From RGIG4790 sp964437615 (GTDB taxonomy: Bacteria > Bacillota > Clostridia > Christensenellales > UBA1242), in NCBI GenBank assembly GCA_964437615.1, contig CAYTHL010000021.1, forward strand, positions 1-19,386: 19,386 nt of DNA, read 5' to 3'. A program made the position numbers and the translations under genes. Positions 15,211 through 19,386 of the stretch are shown in pieces (positions within the stretch are counted from its first letter, which is position 1; every line of letters starts with the position of its first letter). The notes below the pieces were generated by a model, which saw only the letters and a list, made by a program, of their open reading frames with translations, made no database searches and was not told where the DNA came from.

Positions 15211-15300
15211 GCTAGAAAATTAGGTAAGTGACCGCAGCGATTTTACAAAGGCGTAAATGAGCAAGGGAACGACAAATTGACGACGCCCAGCGCAAAAATA
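15211..15300. repeat. Family A-like tail after the family B array
   Basis: After the fourth family B copy the sequence changes to gtaagtgaccgcagcg and then TTTAC (15242-15246) ... GTAAA (15253-15257) followed by tgag. This is like the TTTAC/GTAAA-tgaccgcag inner hairpin of family A units 1 and 3. It suggests the array sits inside a larger element of the same family. The segment ends just before the stop of the DACNV-like gene. Confidence 0.45.
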
Positions 15301-15311
15301 GTCGCAAAAAA

Positions 15312-16646
15312 CTAGCCGATGGTAAATAGCGGCACCACGCGTAATTTCCCCCTATCTAGGCGGAAACCTTGAATACTGCCGTCTTCACTAATTTTAATGG
15401 CCATGCCGTAGTTAGAAAGCGTTTTGGCTGCGGCTAATCGTCCGCCGCCGGTGGAACCAGCTTCTATTTTTATAATGGCGCCGACGGCAATTATTCTGCC
15501 GTCGTGGTCTATAATTGTAGCGCCGTCTATGGAAATTAACTCTACCCTAAGCCTTCTGTCTAGTTCGTTAAATTTGCGGCCGGCAATTATTTTTATTAAG
15601 CTTGCCGCTTTTATAGCTTTTTCTTGTGTAAGATAATTTTCAAACGACTGGCTAGAATTATCTTCGGTTAAATCTGCCCAAAACGACCGAGTTTTGTTGT
15701 TTTCGGCAATTATATTGTAGCAATCTTCGGTTAAAACATCGTCTATATTTACATGCTTTAAAACGGCAGCAAGCTGAGCGCTGTCTACATGCACAATACA
15801 GCCCCCGCAGTGCTTAAAACCGGTGTCTATGGCAGATAGATATACGGCGCGCCTAACCTCGTCGTTTTCGCCAGAGCGCTCGGCAAGCCTGTCTATAATA
15901 ACCTCATGAGAAAAGCTGACCCATTTGCCGCTGCGCTTAGCAAACAGCATGGCGCGGTCCTTTAATACCAAAATGTCGCCGCTTGGCATTAAGCAAACAC
16001 CAATTCTTGCGCCGGTGCAGATGTTTGCTATTCTTAAATATTGATGCGGCACAAAAAGTTGTTCGTCTATACGTTTTGGCGGACGAATGTAGCCTTGTAC
16101 AAAGCCGTCGGCAGACAGCTCCAAAAAAGTGTCCATGCCATTAGAAAGAAGCGCGCTAAAATCTCGGCTTAAAAAGTTGTCTATTTTTAAATTGGGGTTG
16201 TGGTCGGGCGAATTTTTGTTTGTTAAAACAAAGCCAAAAGTTGTATTTCTGCCCTCGTAGGTTCGCTGCCCCCAACTGTTTATAGACTGCAATAGGCTAA
16301 GTAGCGTGCGGTAATGTGGCGTAAGTGATATGCAAATTGCACGCTCGGTAATAGTGCGCTCTATGGTTTGCAAATATTCTGGGGTAAGCTTTGTGCTGTT
16401 AAACTTGCCAACCTCACTGATGATTGTTTTTATAATGGAAATTTCAAATTTTTTAAAGGGGATTGTGCGCTTTATAACTAGCCGATAGTCGTCATTTTTT
16501 TTGTATTTTACAAGCACACTGCCACCCGTACCTTGGGCTACACATGCATCACGCGGCGAAGAAGGTTCTTCGGAAACAATTTCACTACCCGTGAACAAGC
16601 TAAGAATATTTGTCTGTACAAATTCAGTAAATTTTTGCTTGTTCAT
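15312..16646 (-). CDS. DisA_N/DACNV-like protein with degenerate diadenylate-cyclase motif
   Basis: A 444-residue protein. The C-terminal half resembles the DisA_N (diadenylate cyclase) fold in its DACNV variant: GDILVLKDRAMLFAKRSGKWVSF at about 223-245, AIDTGFKHCGGCIVHVD at 272-288, ISIDGATIIDHDGRIIAVGA at 371-390, and STGGGRLAAAKTLSNYG at 398-414. In active cyclases the motifs are DGA and GTRHRAA; here DGA is kept but RHR becomes GGRL, so c-di-AMP synthesis is doubtful and nucleotide sensing is more likely. The N-terminal half (about 1-215, including RDFSALLSNGMDTFLEL) is less clear. DACNV domains have been predicted as sensors in nucleotide-based conflict systems. GGGAGG 6 nt before the ATG fixes the start. 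It lies 88 bp after the nucleoside hydrolase gene on the same strand; no effector gene is adjacent. Confidence 0.68.
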   Translation of the reverse strand: MNKQKFTEFVQTNILSLFTGSEIVSEEPSSPRDACVAQGTGGSVLVKYKKNDDYRLVIKRTIPFKKFEISIIKTIISEVGKFNSTKLTPEYLQTIERTITERAICISLTPHYRTLLSLLQSINSWGQRTYEGRNTTFGFVLTNKNSPDHNPNLKIDNFLSRDFSALLSNGMDTFLELSADGFVQGYIRPPKRIDEQLFVPHQYLRIANICTGARIGVCLMPSGDILVLKDRAMLFAKRSGKWVSFSHEVIIDRLAERSGENDEVRRAVYLSAIDTGFKHCGGCIVHVDSAQLAAVLKHVNIDDVLTEDCYNIIAENNKTRSFWADLTEDNSSQSFENYLTQEKAIKAASLIKIIAGRKFNELDRRLRVELISIDGATIIDHDGRIIAVGAIIKIEAGSTGGGRLAAAKTLSNYGMAIKISEDGSIQGFRLDRGKLRVVPLFTIG

Positions 16647-16734
16647 CTTTTGCCTCCCTTAATATTTTATGTGGTAAAGTTTATATAAATTTGTAAAATT
16701 AAAAAATTTTGTTGGTTTTTGTATCTTTATGTGG

Positions 16735-17739
16735 CTAGCGTTCTAAACCTTTCTGCCAATTTTTGTACTGATTGGCCTCTGAAGCCTTTATGCCCTTAAT
16801 AACCTTGCTAATTGTGCTGTTTGTGCCGTGGCATTTTTTAAGACATTTAAAGTACATTTTTTTGAATTTGGCAACGTCAACTTTGGTTGTAACCATGCAG
16901 TTTGGATGTTTGTTGTAGTCTACCACTGCCACGCCCGTTTTGTACTCTTTATAGTAGTTTACATGGATGTTTGCAGGCAGAACCTCAAACATTTCGGGGT
17001 GCGCCACATAGGCGACGGCGCAGCCGTCATGGGTTGCAACGCCGTTTTTAACATGGCCGTCGTGATATCCCCTGTAAATTTGCTCTAGCGTGTTGCCCAC
17101 GGCGTTGGTGTTTTTGGTTTTGTACACGTCTTGCCAGTCTAGATAGGCTGTATGCCCCATTTCCATAGTTACAAACACTTTTTTAACCGGGCTAGCTATA
17201 ACCACTTCCATGGCCTCGGGGTCTACCGATGCGTTAAACTCGCGGTACGGAAGCTCACTCTTTTTGGGGCTTTGGTTGCTGGCGGCCATTATTACGGCCT
17301 CTTTGATTTTGCCGGCGTCCTCAGGGTAAACAGACAACAATTTTGCCAAGTTTGTTGACGGCGCAACACAAATGTATGTAATTGGCTCTGGGTAAGTGTT
17401 TATTAGGTTGTGTGTAGATTCTAGCGCGCTAGAGGAAATTTTGGAAACTTCAGAGTTTTCCATCTTGTATCCGCCCATGCCGTCAGTGCCGTGTGCAAAG
17501 ACATGCCACCTATCCTTAACTAGGGCCTTTTTCATGCCCTGCGCCACCGGAATTTGTTTTTCGCCGAGCATATCCAGTACGTCTAGGGTGTTTTGCGTAA
17601 TGTTTTCTACTACCGTGTTGCCATGGCAAGTAACCACTAGCAGCGGATTGAGTTTTTTATCTTTACATGCTAGCATTAAAGCCACGGCATCGTCTATGCC
17701 AGTATCTACGTCTATAATTACCGGAATTTGTTTACGCAT
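16735..17739 (-). CDS. Inosine/uridine-preferring nucleoside hydrolase family protein
   Basis: A 334-residue protein with the family signature at the N-terminus: IIDVDTGIDDAVALMLA (residues 8-24), whose Asp residues hold the catalytic Ca2+. Further family landmarks are VVTCHGNTVVENITQNTLDVLDMLG, YICVAPSTNLAKLL, EFNASVDPEAMEVVIAS and VATHDGCAVAYVAHPEMFEV, which holds the C-terminal Ca2+-binding Asp. These enzymes hydrolyse the N-glycosidic bond of nucleosides to base and ribose for salvage. It has no signal peptide, so is cytoplasmic. A GGGGA ribosome-binding site sits 4-5 nt before the ATG. It may be cotranscribed with the DACNV-like gene downstream. Base preference cannot be read. Confidence 0.92.
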   Translation of the reverse strand: MRKQIPVIIDVDTGIDDAVALMLACKDKKLNPLLVVTCHGNTVVENITQNTLDVLDMLGEKQIPVAQGMKKALVKDRWHVFAHGTDGMGGYKMENSEVSKISSSALESTHNLINTYPEPITYICVAPSTNLAKLLSVYPEDAGKIKEAVIMAASNQSPKKSELPYREFNASVDPEAMEVVIASPVKKVFVTMEMGHTAYLDWQDVYKTKNTNAVGNTLEQIYRGYHDGHVKNGVATHDGCAVAYVAHPEMFEVLPANIHVNYYKEYKTGVAVVDYNKHPNCMVTTKVDVAKFKKMYFKCLKKCHGTNSTISKVIKGIKASEANQYKNWQKGLER

Positions 17740-17776
17740 AAAGTCCCCACAAGTAAAATAAAGTTTGCTTTAACCT

Positions 17777-17785
17777 ATAATAGCA
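17777..17785 (-). promoter_or_regulatory. Extended -10 promoter of the nucleoside hydrolase gene
   Basis: Minus strand: TGCTATTAT, a TG-N extended -10 with 5 of 6 consensus bases. The start would be near 17770, leaving a leader of about 30 nt with a ribosome-binding site. No good -35 is seen. Confidence 0.45.
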
Positions 17786-17951
17786 TTATTTTTTGCAAAA
17801 TGCACGCAAATTTGCAAGTTTTTTGCGCCAAATTTGCAGATTTTTACGCAAAAGTTTTTATTACAGTTGAAAAATTGCTCAAAAATATGAATTATTCATT
17901 GGCAAAAGACATATATTTTGCAGATTTTTATGCAATTTTTGAAAATTTATT

Positions 17952-17969
17952 TAGTTAATATTTTATCAT
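17952..17969. promoter_or_regulatory. Rex-like imperfect inverted repeat upstream of the hydrogenase-like gene
   Basis: TAGTTAA-TATT-TTATCAT matches the clostridial Rex operator (TTGTTAA-N4-TTAACAA) at 11 of 14 fixed positions. It ends 14 bp upstream of the predicted -35 at 17984, the same distance as the site before ADH-ALDH. In DNA this AT-rich such matches can be chance. Confidence 0.3.
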
Positions 17970-17983
17970 TAGCGCAAATTTGG

Positions 17984-18012
17984 TTGAAATGTATTTTAAA
18001 TTTGGTTAAAAT
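17984..18012 (+). promoter_or_regulatory. Hydrogenase-like gene promoter with leaderless geometry
   Basis: TTGAAA (17984-17989), a 17-bp spacer, TAAAAT (18007-18012), then 6 nt (attggt) to the ATG at 18019. No Shine-Dalgarno lies before the ATG. The rest of the gap between genes (17740-17951) is AT-rich and holds two copies of ttgcagatttttaYgcaa (17834-17851, 17918-17935). Confidence 0.65.
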
Positions 18013-18018
18013 ATTGGT

Positions 18019-19221
18019 ATGAAAAGTTTAGACAGGCAAAACTATTGCCTTAGCTGCGAGCATCTGCTAGAGGAGCAAGGAAAAAGTTTTTTAAAAGTTA
18101 GCCACCAAATGGGCAAGCCCTATTTGGAAAGCGACAGATGTGTGCGATGTGGGCAGCTTTTGGAGCCGCTATTAGAGGGCGCCAAAAACGACAAAAACAC
18201 TTTTTTGACAGCACTTACTAACCCTAAAATTAAGGTTGTAGCCTTTGTTGCGCCAAGCGTTAGGGCTGGCATAGGCGACTGTTTTGACGCCGCTGGAGAT
18301 TATCAATTTAAGATAGTTTCGGCACTAAAAGCTCTTGGATGCTATCATGTTTTTTCTATGAATTTTGGCGCCGATTTAACCATTACCGAAGAAAGCGCCG
18401 AACTTGCCAAGCGTTTATCTGCGGGCAAGCTGCCAATGCTAACTAGTTGCTGCCCAGCGTGGGTGCAATATGTAACCAAAGTTAAGCCCAACTTACTGCC
18501 GTATATGTCTACTTGCAAAAGTCCGCAACAGATGATTGGCGCCGTGCTAAACACCTATTATTTGCATCTTATTGGGCTAAATTACAGCGATATTTTTGTA
18601 GTAAGCATTGTGCCATGCCTGGCAAAAAAGGCAGAAAGGCTGCGGCCAAACATAGACGCCGGGGCGGGTCATGATGTAGACGCCGCCATTACTACAGTAG
18701 AGCTAGCCGAGATTATAAAAAGCAAAAATATAGATTTTTTAAGTTTGCCGGACACTCCTTTTGATGAGCTGTTTGGCCAGTACAGCGGCGGCGCGGCAAA
18801 TTTTGGCGCGGCTGGCGGAGTAAGTGAGTCTGTAATTTGCAACATGGCAAAAAGGGCTGTAAAGTTTAAAAAGTCTATTTGCGGCAATGTTATAGAAAAG
18901 ACATTTGTTTACAACGGCAAAACCTATATTTGTGGCCAAGTTCAAGGGCTTACTAATTTAGGCAATTTGCTAACCGATATAGAAAACGGCACCAGCAAGT
19001 ACTGCCTAATAGAGGTTATGGCTTGCACGGGCGGCTGTATTGGCGGACCAGGTCAGCCAAAATGCAACACTAACGGGCTAAAAATGCGTAAAAAAGTTCT
19101 TGCCGCAGCCAAAAACGGCGCCAAAATAAAGCACGCCCACCAAAACCCTATAGTAACCGCCCTCTACTCCAATTTTTTAACTTCGGATAAAGCAAAATCT
19201 ATCCTGCACGAAAAAAGATAG
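18019..19221 (+). CDS. Compact [FeFe]-hydrogenase-like protein with two N-terminal CxxC pairs
   Basis: A 400-residue protein with the H-cluster domain: FGADLTITEESAEL, L1 TSCCPAW (142-148), STCKSPQQM, L2 VPCLAKKAE (198-206), NFGAAGGVSES and L3 EVMACTGGCIGGPGQP (332-347). All four H-cluster cysteines (145, 200, 336, 340), the proton-transfer Cys144 and the Lys of L2 are present. The L2 Met near the active site (Met353 in Clostridium pasteurianum CpI) is Val198. Instead of the usual 2[4Fe-4S] ferredoxin domain, the N-terminus has CxxC at 10/13 and at 41/44, a zinc-ribbon-like or single-cluster pattern. It could evolve or take up H2, or be a sensory or divergent member. No hydE, hydF, hydG or partner subunit is in the window. 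The mRNA may be leaderless. Confidence 0.85.
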   Translation: MKSLDRQNYCLSCEHLLEEQGKSFLKVSHQMGKPYLESDRCVRCGQLLEPLLEGAKNDKNTFLTALTNPKIKVVAFVAPSVRAGIGDCFDAAGDYQFKIVSALKALGCYHVFSMNFGADLTITEESAELAKRLSAGKLPMLTSCCPAWVQYVTKVKPNLLPYMSTCKSPQQMIGAVLNTYYLHLIGLNYSDIFVVSIVPCLAKKAERLRPNIDAGAGHDVDAAITTVELAEIIKSKNIDFLSLPDTPFDELFGQYSGGAANFGAAGGVSESVICNMAKRAVKFKKSICGNVIEKTFVYNGKTYICGQVQGLTNLGNLLTDIENGTSKYCLIEVMACTGGCIGGPGQPKCNTNGLKMRKKVLAAAKNGAKIKHAHQNPIVTALYSNFLTSDKAKSILHEKR

Positions 19222-19292
19222 TGGTAGTTTTGTGTATTTAGCTTTTTATTATCTTTAACCAAGGGCGTTTATCTAGTTAAGAACGCTAAAAT

Positions 19293-19386
19293 TTAGTCCT
19301 CGTTATTCCCCCATAGTAAGGGGGGTGGGCACGGAGCGGACAAGGGGGTTGTACAATTGGGCATTGGGTGTTATTTTGTTTAATCT
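19293..19386. repeat. G-rich hairpin-forming dispersed-type element at right edge
   Basis: CCCCC (19308-19312) and GGGGG (19320-19324) form a hairpin with loop atagtaa, followed by ggtgggcacggagcggacaa and a second ggggg run (19344-19348) that could compete for the same C-run. Composition is very different from the AT-rich flanks and no open frame is present. It resembles G/C-rich dispersed palindromic elements of Clostridia genomes, but only one copy is in the window. The 3' side is cut off or ends near 19370. Confidence 0.4.

Noticed and set aside
15312..16646. Calling the DACNV-like protein an active diadenylate cyclase
   Set aside because: The RHR motif needed for catalysis is not present, so I describe it as degenerate or sensor-like.
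17728..17958. 76-residue plus-strand frame before the hydrogenase-like gene
   Set aside because: It overlaps the start and promoter of the nucleoside hydrolase gene, is AT-rich and lacks a ribosome-binding site; I treat the region as intergenic.

Overview
The window looks like a chromosomal piece of a spore-forming, low-GC, anaerobic Firmicute (class Clostridia in the broad sense). Three things support this: the sporulation and division trio yabP-yabQ-divIC, an [FeFe]-hydrogenase-type protein, and purine-rich Shine-Dalgarno sites on many genes. The exact lineage cannot be told from the sequence. There are 13 convincing protein genes, no rRNA or tRNA, no transposase, no phage gene and no CRISPR array.

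Layout. 1-540: no gene, but three diverged units of a structured dispersed repeat (family A), the last reaching into the 3' end of divIC. 543-1484 (minus): yabP-yabQ-divIC operon with a sigma-E-like promoter. 1550-3763 (minus): recD2 helicase. 3846-5639 (plus): secreted divergent polysaccharide deacetylase with a His/Asp-rich region and a long Asn-rich linker, ending in a strong terminator. 5740-9133: an AT-richer stretch holding a zeta-toxin/UNAG-kinase-like P-loop protein, an APH-family kinase-like protein and a 504-residue protein I do not recognise. 9165-11811 (minus): iron alcohol dehydrogenase followed by an aldehyde dehydrogenase. 12019-14646 (plus): Ca2+-type P-type ATPase. 14647-15311: tandem array of a 104-106 bp repeat (family B) that shares its core with family A. 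15312-17739 (minus): nucleoside hydrolase followed by a DisA_N/DACNV-like protein with a degenerate active site. 18019-19221 (plus): compact [FeFe]-hydrogenase-like protein with two N-terminal CxxC pairs. The right edge carries a different G-rich hairpin repeat.

How the genes fit together. The ADH/ALDH pair and the hydrogenase are redox functions typical of a fermenter. Each has a weakly Rex-like inverted repeat 14 bp upstream of its predicted -35. The yabP-yabQ-divIC block belongs to envelope and spore biology, and the deacetylase is probably an envelope protein too. The remaining genes look like independent transcription units.

Main points for a second look: three genes (recD2, the 504-residue protein and the hydrogenase) have a good -35/-10 pair with a 17-bp spacer and exactly 6 nt from -10 to ATG, which predicts leaderless mRNAs; the degenerate DACNV/DisA-like protein; the two related structured repeat clusters, one of which supplies the last codons and stop of divIC; and the unrecognised protein in the AT-rich stretch. 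No single feature proves a new multi-gene system.
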